A program made the translations under genes and the position numbers. The notes beneath the pieces were generated by a model. It searched no databases and was not told the origin of the DNA. It saw only the letters and a program-made list of their open reading frames with translations. 64,000 nucleotides of DNA from contig NC_086025.1 in the NCBI RefSeq assembly GCF_036323735.1, positions 106,982,188 through 107,046,187 on the forward strand. The letters are read 5' to 3'. Shown one piece after another: positions 1 to 12,200 of the stretch. Every line of letters begins with the position of its first letter. Position 1 is the stretch's first letter. This stretch comes from Rattus norvegicus (Eukaryota; Chordata; Mammalia; Rodentia; Muridae).

Positions 1-2354
1 GTGTGACCAGTGGGACACCTATTAACCAGAGCCCGTGATCAACTCAATAGTAAGAACAATCAGTCCGCGACTCCATATGACAACTACATATTACTAACTG
101 GCACAGACAAAGTACAAGGCACAGTGCTAATTATTCTGATGCTGGAGGTAATTTCATATGAATGCATAGCAATTCCTTGTAATAACAGTAAGGAGAGCTA
201 TTACTACTCCCACTTTACAGACTCGGGAAAAACCCCAGGGAACTGAGTACCGAGGGAAGCAGGGCGTAAGCCTCGGAAGCTAACCACTTTCCTAGGGTCA
301 CTCCAAATCTGGGACAGCATCTTCCCTTCCTCGCCTTGGATGCAGTTCACATCCAGAAAGGAGTCACTTAAAAAGGTGCAGAGTGTTTTAGCATGGCATC
401 TCTGTGGGCAACCGCCCTGCTTTCAGTAGTAACCAGTTGTCCTCCATGTGTTTAGACCTCCCAAACCACAGATACTCTTCTCTCAGTAGTAACCACGCCA
501 GATAGCAGGCAGGCAACGTGGAGCCCTCCAGACGTGACACTGCAGCATCACCCTCAATACATAAGAGGCTGCAAAGAAGAGATTCCCAAAGGCTGGCAGG
601 GACAGAGCAGGAACTAAGAGAGGCGCTGAGCACCGTGATGGATGTTAGGACCAATCACCATGATGCTCCAGGAAAGGAGGCTTCACAGAGCGGCCTCAAC
701 CCTGTGACATGCTCCCATCTGACCCAAGCTCGGCTGACACCAGCTTTTTTATTTCATCTCCTAAGTTCTCTGAAATGAGCACACATACCTCTTGAACATG
801 AAGACCAGAAAACACCAGATCGAAGGCCACATGGCTGTGGGGGCTGTACACGCTCGGGAGACTGTGACATGTTCAACAAAGAGGCCACGGCACCTAAGTG
901 CCACCTCTTGAGAAAATGCTGCTAACTTCCGGGCCTCATCAGTGCCACACAGAGACCAGAGGACACATGCCAAGCTACACAATGACATGGGGCAGGTGGC
1001 TATCCCTGGCCTCAACAGCTACTGTTGCCAAGTCGCCAACCACAGCTTGGGCACACACTTGGTGGCAACCGATACTCCTAGGACAACACCACAATGGACT
1101 GCCCAAGTCAGGGCTCTCAGCCTCTTCGCGGTTCCGATTTCTGCCACCACACAGTGGCCCCGTTACTCTCAACTACAAACTAGTCACCTTCAGCCCAGGG
1201 CAGAGGCCCTCACACGATGACAGTGGCCTACAGCAGTGCACAAAGCACAGTTCAGATGGCAGCTGGAGGGAGAACAGAGAACAGAAGAGGCATTAAGGAT
1301 GGTGCAGGTGACAACCCATGAGCCATGAGGGCATCTAAAGACTGTGTGTCACACCTAAATGTGACAGGCAGGATCATGAGAGACAAGACAGATGGGAAGC
1401 CTACAGCCCCACCACACAACCCAGGGATAATGCTGGAAAGGGCTAAGGACTCAGACGCTTAAAGTACAGAGCTCAGCCTGAGCTAAGTGAGGTCGGGGAG
1501 CTGGACCACACGCCCATGACTTTCCTGCTGTCTCTAAGGTGTTACATGGAGAGCACAGCACAGGGCTCCCAGGTGAGTCCCAGCTACACTCTCTGGAAGG
1601 CTGCAGTCATTTCAGGGATTAGGAACCTATGCTTGGTGCTCAAGGCCTGGTTTCTGTCCCCAGCAGGAGGGAAAAGGATGAACTTAGCAGGTGGGGGCAG
1701 GTGGGGCTGCTCCGCCCCTGACACAGCATCAGGCATGGACAGGCTTTTGATTTTTCTCCTCTACTTTGCTGAACATTTGAATCTTTTTCACAACTAAAAG
1801 CCCCTTACCACCATTTTTTCTCCAGGTTCATAACAGCATAGCCAGTTTCTTGGCTCGCGGCAGCCTCCCAAGCGCTGCTGCAGCCACACCCGTGAATCCA
1901 TCCATCCCAACCTGGCTCCCCATTCTTCGTCCTGTGAGATGGAGCAGGTCAGACCGAAAGTCACCTTTCTCTTCTGTCCTGCCTCCTTCTCAGTCCCCTC
2001 AGACAGAAAGCTGTACCTGGCTGTACCTCCTACTCTGTGAGGGCCACTTGCAGTCATCCACGCATGTGGGAGTGACCCATGGTTCCCATTTGTGTTTGGC
2101 TTTTCACTGGTGGGCAGGAGGCAGCTGCACAGGACTAACAGCAAATACTCAGACCCCAGGACCCAGATCAGGATCCTGGACTCTTAGAGTCCCTCCATCA
2201 CTCCTCTGGTGTCTAGGCTACAAATTCTACAATGTGTCCTAATGAGATAAGTGCACTTTATCTCTCTTTGGTCCATCTCCAAAGAGTATGTAGACTTCAC
2301 ATTTCCCACCAGTTCTGAGGGCTAAGGTGGGCTTACCAAAGAACATCACTTTCT

Positions 2355-2735
2355 AAACTGGGCCTGCTGGTCCACACCTGTAATCCCACAACTCAAGAGG
2401 CAGAGACAGAGGTTGGGGCTGGAGAGATGGCTCAGTGGTTAAGAGCACTGTCTGCTCTTCCAGAGGTCCTGAGTTCAATTCCCAGCAACCACATGGTGGC
2501 TCACAACCATCTGTAATGGAATCTGATGCCCTCTTCTGGTGTGTCTGAAGACAGCTACAGTGTACACATATACATTAAATAAATACATAAATACATATAT
2601 ATACACATTCATACATTCATACATAAATCTTAAAAAAAAAAGACAGAGACAGGAAAAATCAGTTTAGTCTGTCTTGGCTACATATTCAGTTCAAGGCCAT
2701 CTTCAGACAAGATCCTGTTTCAACTTCTCTTCCCA
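2355..2735 (+). repeat. B1-like SINE split by a B2 SINE
   Basis: B1-like halves at about 2355-2414 and 2645-2735 flank a B2 (2415-2640) with Pol III box motifs, a 3' A-rich tail and AATAAA-like words. A short duplicated AGACAGAG flanks the B2. Confidence 0.8.
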
Positions 2736-4724
2736 CTTATAACAAAAACCCCTTCACTTTCTAAACCTCTGAAATGCCACTGAAACCTGGCAAGGCACAG
2801 TGGCACTTCTGTATGATGACAGCAGGTAGAGGAAGTGTAAAAAGTTCTCCACCTCCCATACAGGGTAACTATGAAAACACAACAAGCCACAGAAACCTAG
2901 ACACAAGTGTTCAGAGGCCCATACTAACCACAGCTGGAAGGAAGACCCCAAGGACACAGACAGTGAGGGAGGGGAATCCACACCATACGTGCTACATGCT
3001 AACAGAAAAGGAAGTTCAGAACTCAGAGTTACTGTGGAAAATCCCTTGAGCTATGGGTTCAAGATCAGCCTGGGTAATTAGTGAGAACCAACTGAGAAAG
3101 GAGATTGAGGTTGGGGAGAAAGGCAGAAGGCGAAGTCCTGGTGCATGCTGAAACAATCTTCACGGCAGATTGCTAAGCCAAACACCCAGACACAAAACAC
3201 CGCGTATTCATGACTATTCATAAGGAAGGTTCAAGTGAGGGAATTCAGAATCCAGTCTTGGCCTCCAGAGCCTGGCAGGAGGGCATGGGGTTAAGAGCAG
3301 GCACTGGAATCTGTACACTGGAGGGTCACCGTGGGTGTGATGTGGCCTGACTTCTGGTTACTTTGTGGATTCTTCTTTCTTCCACTCTTCTTCCCTTTCA
3401 ACTCCCTAACTCTAGGTAAGAGAGAAAGAAAGAGGGAAAGAGAGAAAAAAAAAATTCTCGAATAAAGTCAGGGGTAGGAGAGGGGGCCTCATTAATTAGT
3501 GTCCAGTTCCTTGGAGGCAAGTTCGATCTTTGCCTAAGACATTAGGATATCTAATTTCTCCTCTTTGCTTACGACTACTTGACAAATGGCAACAGACACT
3601 ACCAACAGCACCCAGCCACCTACCAGCCCCTTTCTTTGGGGCTCTGGCATTTATATACCCTCTGAAAAGTCCCCAGAATCCCAAACATCGCACACACGCA
3701 GAAACTATCTGCAGCTGGCAAGCCCATGCTCCTCCCACAACGAGGCAATCATAATCACCAGCTGTGGACACTGAAGCAGCCCCATAGCCCACACCTGAGA
3801 TGACAGACAAAACAAACTCCCATAGTTCTGTGGTTTTAAAAAAACCCCAAAGTTCTCACTATTTGAGAACTTTATTTGGGTGTTGGTGCGTGTGGACGGG
3901 GACAATCAGATCTCCTCATGCTGGATACAGGCCGTTATGATCCTTCCACTGTGGGCACTGAGAATGGAATTCAGGTTCTCAACAAGAACAGCACTAACCA
4001 CGGAGCCATCTCTCCAGCCCCTTAAAGGGTTAACTGTGTGTTATGTAAGCTAGTTTTTGAAAGGCTGTCATTTTGAAAGTACTTCCCTGCTCTCAAGCGG
4101 CAACCTTTTTCTTCTCCCTGTTGATAGTGCAGACCCACTTGAACCAGAGGACGGCAAGATACCCACTGCACCGAGTCCTGCTGGGTCAGACTAGGGTGAG
4201 GGCCAGGCAGGATCCACCACAGTGCCAGTGGGCGCTCCAGGCGCCATCCCAGAGGCCAGGACTGGAGCGATGGCAGCCTCCTGCCCAGGGTGTGAGGTTT
4301 ATGCATAGGGTGGATGACTTGACAAGATTTGTAACACATGACATTCTGCCACACGAACTTAAAAACACCTCGCTCAATAAAACTGTGCAAAAATAAGACA
4401 AAAACCACGTTTCAGATAAATGTTCTTTGGAGTAACACTTGGTACCCACAGCGAGCTCTCGAGGGCTGATCTTGCACGCCCTGGGGCGGGCATCTTCGCT
4501 CCACCCTCTCTGTGGTAGATGATAAGTGTCCTACCCTCTCTTGAGAAGTGAGGCCCAGGGCTCAGTCTCCCACGAACACCGAGGCAACTCCTTGCCACCG
4601 CAGGCAACCAGGATCCTCTAGGGAGGGGTGACCCAACAGAATGAAATTCAACTCTCTCCAGAGGTCAATCTAGTTCTGCATTTGCTTGACGCCATGCACA
4701 CACATGCACCACCACACTCTCAGC

Positions 4725-4752
4725 CATGCATGCACGCGCGCGCGCGCGCGCG

Positions 4753-4792
<40 letters not shown>
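4725..4792. repeat. (CG)n(CA)n alternating purine-pyrimidine microsatellite
   Basis: About 68 bp of nearly perfect Pu/Py alternation: ATGCATGCA, then (CG)n of about 26 bp, then (CA)n of about 32 bp. Z-DNA-prone, inside Ago2 intron 1. Confidence 0.95.
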
Positions 4793-4793
<1 letters not shown>

Positions 4794-5799
4794 CACCACA
4801 CTCTCCTCAGCATCTCTTCCACTTATTTCACAGTGCTGTTTTTTTCAACCCCAAACCCCACCCCCAACGCCACCATCCAGGGAAACCAGGCTCTCAGCCA
4901 GGACTCCCAGAGCCCATGGACCATTCTCCAGATCACATCCCCAGCTAGGACACCTGTTACGGTCCTGGTCTTCACAAAAGGACGTGCTAGCTGTCCCCAA
5001 GCCTTGTGGCTTCGGGTGCTTAAAAAAGCATAGCACTCTGACCATAGCATTTCTGGAACTCCTTAATGGTGACTTAACCCTAACGCTCAAGGACAGAGCA
5101 GACAAGCTGCAGTTCAGAGCAGTGGGCCTAGATCACACCTTGAAGCATTTTCAGGAAAGAGGGACAGGTAAGCAGACAGACAGGCAGATGAACTTAACCG
5201 TTTGGGAGATCTGGCTTCTCTTCCCTCTCTTAGACTGCCTGGCAGGCAGGGATGATTTTCTTGGGTCCATCCAATCCAGGCTTCTGGGCCAGCCACACTC
5301 GGGGCAGCCGCAGTCTTGGGAATGCTTGCGACTCCTTTCTATCTTCTCAGAACCCCTACTCACAGCCCTTGGCAACAGAACTCACCTGGGAATGTCCCGG
5401 GTCTTCAGAGTGCAGGTGGGGAAGGTGACCGAGTGCCAGCTGTGGGGGCCCAAAGCCTTATCCGCTTCATCCGACTTTTCCAAGCTCACACCCAGCCCTC
5501 ACCGAAGCTTCAGATTGCCCCTCAGCACTCGGAACCACCCACCCTCAGCCCAACGCCTGCAGACCGTTGACCTTAGTTCACCACTGGCAGAGCACGAGTT
5601 AGGACACCATGAAATCTGGCCTCTCTTCCTGCTGTGGCCATGAGATGATTGTCTCCTGACAGTTGTCCTGATGAAGGTACAAACTCAATGGCTATCCCGC
5701 TGGACCATGTGCTGGGTTCACTCAGCCTTCATGAAGTCCCACAGAGACTTAGTGCCTAATAGGATGACATGGCACTGGCTCAACTCCTGTCACCCCCAC

Positions 5800-6075
5800 A
5801 GTGGTGTGAATGAGAAATGTCGCTGGTTGTGGCCTTGTTAGGAGAGGCGAGTCCCTAGAGGTGGGTTTAAGAGCATAGACTGTTCTTTCGTTTCACTGTG
5901 CTTCATGCTGGTAAAGGTTTGAAAATGTGAGCTCTCAGTTTCCTGTTCCTGGCGCCATGCCTCCTCACCATTATGGACTCTGACCCCCCTAGAACCATAA
6001 GCCCCAAATAAACACTCTTCTGTAAGCTGCCTTGGTCATGGCGCTTCATTTCAGTAAAACAGAAGTAACTGTCAC
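5800..6075 (+). repeat. Old rodent interspersed repeat
   Basis: Contains the block 'ATAAGCCCCAAATAAACACTC...CTTGGTCATGG' in common with copies at 24917-25235 and 49060-49322. Family not assigned; resembles a rodent LTR/MaLR-class repeat. Confidence 0.55.
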
Positions 6076-6228
6076 AGCCCACAACCCACCGCCATCTCCT
6101 TCCCCCAGGTGAAGAAGGCGGGGAGAGCTGACAGAGCTGATAGAGAGCTCCCCATGACTCGCCCAGGGAGCCGGGGGCCTCCCCCACAAGTTCTGTCAAT
6201 CCTCCCACAACCATAAGAAAGGGTCCAT

Positions 6229-6420
6229 GCCTAGAAAGATGAGTCAGCGGTTAAGAGCACTGGCTGCTCTTCTAGAGGACCAGGGTTCAAGTCCCAGCAG
6301 CCACGTGACAGATCCCAGCTGTCAGTAACTCTGCCCAATACCCTCACACAGATATACATGCAAAACATCAACGCACATGAAATTACTAGAAAAAAGGATA
6401 AACAATACATTTTAAATTAA
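6229..6420 (+). repeat. B2 SINE (diverged)
   Basis: B2 head (AGATGAGTCAGCGGTTAAGA) and tail with A/T-rich end; several substitutions from consensus. Confidence 0.85.
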
Positions 6421-8064
6421 AAAGGGGGCAGGGGTCCATGGGTCACTCCATTCAAAGTGGGTCCCAACCAACCAACCACCTACAACTTTTCTTTCCACTC
6501 CCATCCCAGTGTGGCTGGCAGCTCCTGCCCAAACACACATGTGAATAAGAACTGTTGGAAGACCGGTCAAGAGCCTGACCACCCAGTGCCTCAGCTCTTG
6601 GGTAACAGTTTCTGCCCAGGCCTCCTCCCCCACAACATTCTCTGACCCCCACAGATGCTAACCTGGTCTTCCAAGGTCCCATAGTTTCATGTCCTAGGTC
6701 CCAATTCCTCTCTCTCTTTAAACCATTGGCACCATCCAGCTGCCTAATCCCCAAGTCAACTCCTCACTCCCTCGCTGCCCAAAGTGACTCGAGCTGCCCT
6801 GGCCACTTGCTCTCCAGTGACCCAGTCAAGATGCTTCCAAGGACTCAGCTTCAAGTGAGGCCCTGGGAGTCAGGACCAGCAGAGACAATGAACCAACCAC
6901 ACGTGTGCAGACACACGGAATACACAGGGAGGCGGAGACTTTTCAGTGATCTCTGCATCGCCGTAAGACGCTGCTCAGTCTTAAATATGTCTAAGAACTG
7001 CCTGATGGGAACTCACACCAACCACACGGCACTTGCAGGCAACGGTGCAGTCCTAGCTCTGCAGGCTGGACTTCAACATGGACTCGGGCGGGCCCTGGCC
7101 GGCTACCTCGAGTAACCAGCAATCCTGACAGAATGCTCTCAAGATGACTGGGGGACACATGCCTATGACTTCCCTCTAGCCTGCACCATAGGGGAAGGGA
7201 AGGAATCCCAAGTCACAAAGCCCAGAGGGAATGAGCAACCTGGGCAACATCTCCCAAGCTCCACAAGGAACTGAGACCCACGCAGAAGACCAATTCACCA
7301 CGCATGCCTAAGAGAACAGAACTGAAGTGGATAAACACATTCATCTGTCCACTGCTCCTTCTTCCTATGGGAAGACCAAGAATGGAGTGCCCCAATGCTG
7401 GTCCAGTGCCCAAGACTCAGAAGCACCTTGCTCCTGGCAGACAGCAGAGGGCCTGCTTGGGGCATCTCAGGGACACCACACGTGCACCTTCAGGCAGCAG
7501 GAGGGCCCCAGATGCACTGGCTGAGAAGCAAGTGGATGCAGTCGGGCCTGTTGAGCCCCCAAGCCTGACTTGGGGATAGCCCTCTGGGTCTGCCTGCAGT
7601 CCCAGTCCCTCACTTGACGGGAGAAAGCTCCCAGTTTAGATGAAGAATGCTGCACAACTCTACAGAAAAACAGATAGGAGAGTCCAGTGTTTGGTCTCAA
7701 AAGAGGACCTTAGAGGTAAAAAGGCAAATTGGTTGTAGGTAGAGACTATGTCACCAGAGCTTCACTCTAACCATCCAAAATGAAAGGAAGGCATAAGGCA
7801 GCAGGCTGGGTCTGGGCCAGCCTGCCTTACTGGCCTTGAGATAGTGTGCTGGTGGGGCAGAGCTGCACGGTGCACAGGACAGTTGGGGTAGATAAAGGGA
7901 GAGAGCACACAAGACAGAGCATGGCTCCTCCACCCACACTGGAGCCCAGAACACGGGAAGGAAAAACCCACCTTGGGCAACAGCGTGACCCTGGCTTTGA
8001 CTTTCTATGTGTTGAATGGCATGTGCTGAAAGTGTAGAAACAGGCCATGTAGAAGTAGGCTACT

Positions 8065-8255
8065 GGGCTGGAGAGATGGCTCAGCGGCTAAGAGCACTGA
8101 CTGCTCTTCCAGAGGTCCTGAGTTCAATTCCCAGCAACCACATGGTGGCTCACAACCATCCGTAATGGGATCTGATGCCCTCTTCTGGTGTGTCTGAAGA
8201 CAGTGATAGTGTACTCATATACATTTTTTAAAAATGAAAAAAAATTTAAAAAAGG
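8065..8255 (+). repeat. B2 SINE
   Basis: Near-consensus B2 beginning GGGCTGGAGAGATGGCTCAG with an A-rich 3' tail. Confidence 0.95.
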
Positions 8256-8570
8256 CTCCTCCTGCTGCAACTATGAATTTCACAAAAATTTTGCAAAAGC
8301 CCCCTCAGGTGATGGAGTCAGAATGGACCCGAACTGGTGGGTCTACCACCGAACAGGAAACCAAGCGGAGAACTCTGAAGGGCAGGTAGATAGGTAAAGC
8401 TGGTATGGTGGCATCCAGTTGATCTCCCATAAGGGGACATAAGCAAACTGAGAGCCAGCCCAGGCTAGATAGTAAGATGCCGTTTCTAGAAAACAAAAGC
8501 AAGAACGATTTAGAAGACAGGAAAGCAAATGTACACGTTCTACTAAGTCCATATTCTAACATCAATTTTA

Positions 8571-8792
8571 GGGGCTGGACAGATGGATCAGCAGTTAAGA
8601 GCACTTTGCTGCTCTTGCAGGGAGGACCCAGGTTCAATTCCCAGCACCCACACAGAAACTCACACCTGTCTGTGGCTCTGCTTCCAGAAGATCTGATGCC
8701 CTCTTCTGGCCTTTGGGACAATGTACACATGTGGTACACATACATACGTACATACATACACCAACATACATAAATACAAATAAATCTAAAAA
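8571..8792 (+). repeat. B2 SINE with CATA-expanded tail
   Basis: B2 head at 8571 and a tail expanded into CATACATA repeats before AATAAATC. Confidence 0.93.
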
Positions 8793-9129
8793 GCAAGCCA
8801 ATTGCTTTCTGAAGCCAAGAGAACTAACGACCCCCCTGGCATACCAACAAAAGTTGGTAGTACTCATTATGTCCCTTCACCAGCCCATCATGGTGACCTG
8901 TAATCCCAAGACTCAGGAAGCAGAGACAGGAAGGTGAGTTAGAAACCCACCTGGGCTATACAGCCCACCCTGTTTCAGAAAGGGGGAGGGGGGCGCTTGA
9001 CTCCCTGTACTCTGTGCACACAAACCTGTGGGTGAAATGACAGGTTTGGAATGTTTTAGGATGTAAAAGGGGGGAAGGGACAGCTGACAAGGTGGGAACA
9101 CTGACAACTGCAGGAGAAACAAAATCCTT

Positions 9130-11080
9130 TGACACCTTGCCTTTTCATGTTTGTAAAATCACTTCCCAGCAGAACCTTTTTAAAAGAAATCTTGTGATAC
9201 ATTTCCCACAATAACGATTCATAAAATTAAAAGAAGAGAGGAAAAAGAAACATTTTTATCATGCTGGAACCCCAGCCTCTTTAATTGTAAAGAATAAACC
9301 CAATGGTGTTGACAGAGAAAACTCAAAAGTTACAAAATGTTGCTTCTTAAGAATGTGTAAGTCAAAGCTTTTACATCTTTTCCCCTGAACACTTATTTAA
9401 ATCCCTTCACAAGCTCCTGGGGGGAAGATTTCCCACAAGTGCTCAGCCACCCGGCTGTGCCTTCCAGCTGTTGGCAACGCTTTCCCTGCAGCACACAGGC
9501 CGCCAGGCAGCAGTGGTACCCTCAGACAAAACTGTGAATTGGGGAGGAGGGTGGGGGAAGGGGCTAACTGCTGCCATTGGAGACCACAGAGAGTAAAGCG
9601 ATGATCAAAGACGCAGTCGTGATCCGCAGCTCTCAGTCGGGTTTCCACAGTCTCCGAGGTTATTTTGTAGCAAATATTCATAGGCTATAAAGCAGGAGCA
9701 TCTCTTTGCAGGAGGCAAAGCTCCTCCCAGACAGTTTAAGATCCTTCGATGGGGGAAACCCCACCTAGAACCCACTATCTAGGAAATTTCAGGGTGGGAA
9801 GAGAATTTATCTACCCTAAACCACTAACCTTTTCCAATAGGAAAGAAAAATCTGTGAGGTTCTGAACCTTGGCCCCCAGTGCTACTAATCTCACACATGT
9901 AACAGTATTTGTAACAGACACAATGAGAACCCACTGTGGATTCTATTTTTAAAGTTAATTTACTAAGTATTTACTTCCCATCAAGCTCGGAAACAGCAAA
10001 ACTTGGTAACTTTTCTTTAATTCAGATCCAATGGCCTTCCATTCTCCTAAACTTGGAAATATGGAGTCTCTTTGAAGGATGGAGGTGGAGGGGTTCCTTG
10101 TAAACAAAATTAAAAGCCTTTGTATGTGCTATGTGCAATAAAATGGAGCTGCACTCCAGCCTTGCAATTACAGCACACTGGCCCACCTGAAACTTGGGTT
10201 CCTTCCCAGCCTGCCATTAGCCAAGAATTACCCTACAGGCATCTCTTTTCTCACCCAAGGCTTTCTGGTTAGAGGGGACTGTCTCTCCCTTAGGCCACAA
10301 TGCGGAGGCCCACGCAGCAGCAGCCATCTTCAAAGCTGCCAGTGACCAAAATGAACCGGTTGATCCAGGCTACCGCATTCTTTTTGAAAAGGCAACAAAG
10401 ATGCCCTCGCGGAACACACAGTAGGCTCTTCCTTTCCACCCTACTTGGGAATTCACTGGTCTAATCCACACCAAACAAGTGCTTCCAACAGTGGGGTCAA
10501 GGTCAAAGGGACTGGGAAACCATTTCTATAGGAGTGCTCAAACAGGTTGTCCTAATGCAGGCTCCCGGATGTTAAAGGGTTCTTAAACCTCTCTGAGCCT
10601 CCACTGCCTGTCTCCAGAAAGGCCCACTGTGGCAAGCTGAAAGGATCAACACGCAAAATAGAGAAAAGCATGGCCTCGTCTCCAAGAAGATCACTAGAAA
10701 CTGACACTCAGGAAAAACGTACATATTCGGAGTTAATGTTTGCTGGGTTCCTCCACAGCGCTGAGCTGGGGGGGAGGGGGGATTCCCAATCTGGCAGGAG
10801 GCTGCCCTGGTCATTTCGCAGGGGACCTCCAGACCCCAACATCTGCCTCCAGGACCCGGACACCTCCCAAGCGCAAGGTTAAAAGGGTCTTCAAATTACT
10901 GGGAAGCCCTTTAACGCATTTAGAAGTTGGTCAGTGGGCATTCGAGGAGCCCTATGACATCAGGAGAGGAGGCGCACTAGGCTCCGGAGCAAGCACCGTA
11001 GGGAACCCGGGAGGATCTGGGAGGCTTCCAGACCCCACAGTGAAGAAGTCTGGGGAGGCCCCAGGGCCGAACCACTAGGT
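9130..11080. other. SINE-poor block next to the Ago2 promoter
   Basis: Almost 2 kb in Ago2 intron 1 where I see no B1, B2 or ID copy, in contrast to the rest of the window. It may be regulatory or simply promoter-proximal DNA intolerant of insertion. It contains an open frame of 67 codons on the plus strand (10221-10421). Confidence 0.6.
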
Positions 11081-11769
11081 CAGGTGGGCAGCAGGGAGGG
11101 CCCGCGGGCGCCAAGTACAGCCTGGCGGACAAAGGGGGGCAGGCTGAGCCCGAGCAAGCGGCGGGGCGGCCGGGAAATGGAGCCACGTGCCTGGCGGGAG
11201 AAGGCGAAAAAGCCTCCCAACACTTGTTTTCTCAACCCCGCGAGTAAACCGCCCTCCACTCTGCTCGAAAAGCGGGGTGGGAAAATACGTTCGTGTTTTT
11301 AAGTTTTCTGGAACTTTTCCAGAGAAACGGGCACGCTGGTGGGAAGGGGTGCCACGGCGGCCACCCGCTCCGCTAGGAAATCGCAGGGCGATTAGCACTT
11401 GAATGGGGAGGGCGGCTGCCCAGCGTGGAACTGCGTCCAAGCAGACGATCGCGGTCCCGGGGCCCCGGGGTTCGGTTCCCGACCCGTCCAGCTCCCCGCC
11501 CCAGGCCCCGCATGCTGGGCCCCACAGCTATGCGCTTGGGGACAGAGGGAGGAGCGCTGCGGGAGGACCGAGACCCGTTGCAGGCCGGGCCTGGGCCCCC
11601 AAACACGTCCGGGCCGCGCTGCTCCGGTGCACTGGGCCTCCCTGCCCCGAGGCCCTACCCGGCTGCCCCGAGGCTACGCCGCGGCCCCACAGGCTGGGCC
11701 GCCCTCGCCTGCCCCGCCCGCCAACCGCCAACCGCCGCGGCACGAGTGCCGGGCGCCGCGCGGACTCAC

Positions 11770-11791
11770 CGGGGCCGGCTCCCGAGTACAT
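11770..11791 (-). CDS. Ago2: Ago2 coding exon 1 (Argonaute-2 N-terminus)
   Basis: Reading down from the ATG at 11791, the exon encodes MYSGAGP and one base of the next codon (phase 1), then meets a consensus donor GTGAGT. Argonaute-2 in mammals begins with these seven residues and continues in exon 2 with an Ala/Pro-rich stretch, so length and phase fit. The start codon is in a strong Kozak context (GCCACC before ATG), and no ATG occurs on this strand in the roughly 140 nt upstream. Ago2 binds miRNA/siRNA guides through PAZ and MID domains and cleaves fully paired targets with its PIWI domain in RISC in the cytoplasm. All those domains lie in later exons outside the window. The identification rests on seven residues plus donor, CpG island and synteny with Ptk2. 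Confidence 0.93.
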
Positions 11792-12200
11792 GGTGGCGCT
11801 GCCGAGGGCCGCGGCCGAGGGCCGGCCGCGCGCTCCACGGGCCCCGACGCCGCGAGCCGCGAGGACCCGCCGGCCGCTCGATCCGCCCCGGCGCGGCCGC
11901 CTCGCAGAACAGGTTTACCCGACGCGGCCGGGGCGGCGGGCGGAGGCGGCGGGAGCGGAGGGGGAGGGGAGCGGGAGGAGGGAGGGGAGGAGGAGGGGCG
12001 AGAGGGACGACGAGGGAGGGGACCGCGGGGAGGGAGGGAAGGAGGGAACAGCGGGGAGGGAAGGAGGGAGGAGGCGGGGAGGAGGGAGGGGACGGCGGGG
12101 AGGAGGGAAGGTGGCAGGGAGAGAGGGGGCAGGGGAGGAGGCTGGAGGCGGCGCGCGCACGCGGGGCAGCGGGATGGGGGGAAATCGAGGTGGCGGCCCC
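11792..12200 (-). promoter_or_regulatory. Ago2: Ago2 5' UTR and core promoter region
   Basis: Sequence immediately upstream of the Ago2 ATG on the minus strand. It is extremely GC-rich, has no evident TATA box, and contains many CpG dinucleotides in the first 150 nt. This is typical of a dispersed CpG-island promoter. The transcription start cannot be fixed from sequence alone. The part at 11935-12180 is a purine-rich (plus strand) G-rich tract, described separately. Confidence 0.7.
11935..12180. repeat. G-rich GGA/GGGA purine tract (G4/triplex-prone)
   Basis: About 245 bp in which the plus strand is almost entirely purine, with many runs of 3-5 G separated by A or GA. The Ago2 sense strand is therefore a pyrimidine (TCC) tract 145-390 nt upstream of the ATG. 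Dense G-runs of this kind can form G-quadruplexes or intramolecular triplexes. It lies within the CpG island at the promoter. Confidence 0.85.

Larger units (their letters stand above)
1..11769 (-). other. Ago2: Ago2 intron 1 (5' portion)
   Basis: Minus-strand intron that begins with the donor GTGAGT at 11769-11764 and runs off the left edge; the acceptor and coding exon 2 are not in the window. It holds B2 copies (2415, 6229, 8065, 8571), one Pu/Py microsatellite (4725-4792) and an old interspersed repeat (5800-6075). The first 2.3 kb and the stretches 2.75-4.7, 4.8-5.8 and 6.4-8.06 kb show no recognisable exon. About 9.13-11.1 kb contains almost no SINE sequence. I found no further Ago2 coding segment on the minus strand. 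Long frames here lack splice-consistent or family-like content. Confidence 0.88.

Noticed and set aside
4726..5643. 305-codon frame on the plus strand
   Set aside because: Starts inside the CG/CA microsatellite and reads low-information sequence; no homology recognised, antisense in Ago2 intron 1.
10352..10370. Resemblance to the 5' end of 18S rRNA (GGTTGATCCAGG)
   Set aside because: Only about a dozen bases match, with no continuation.
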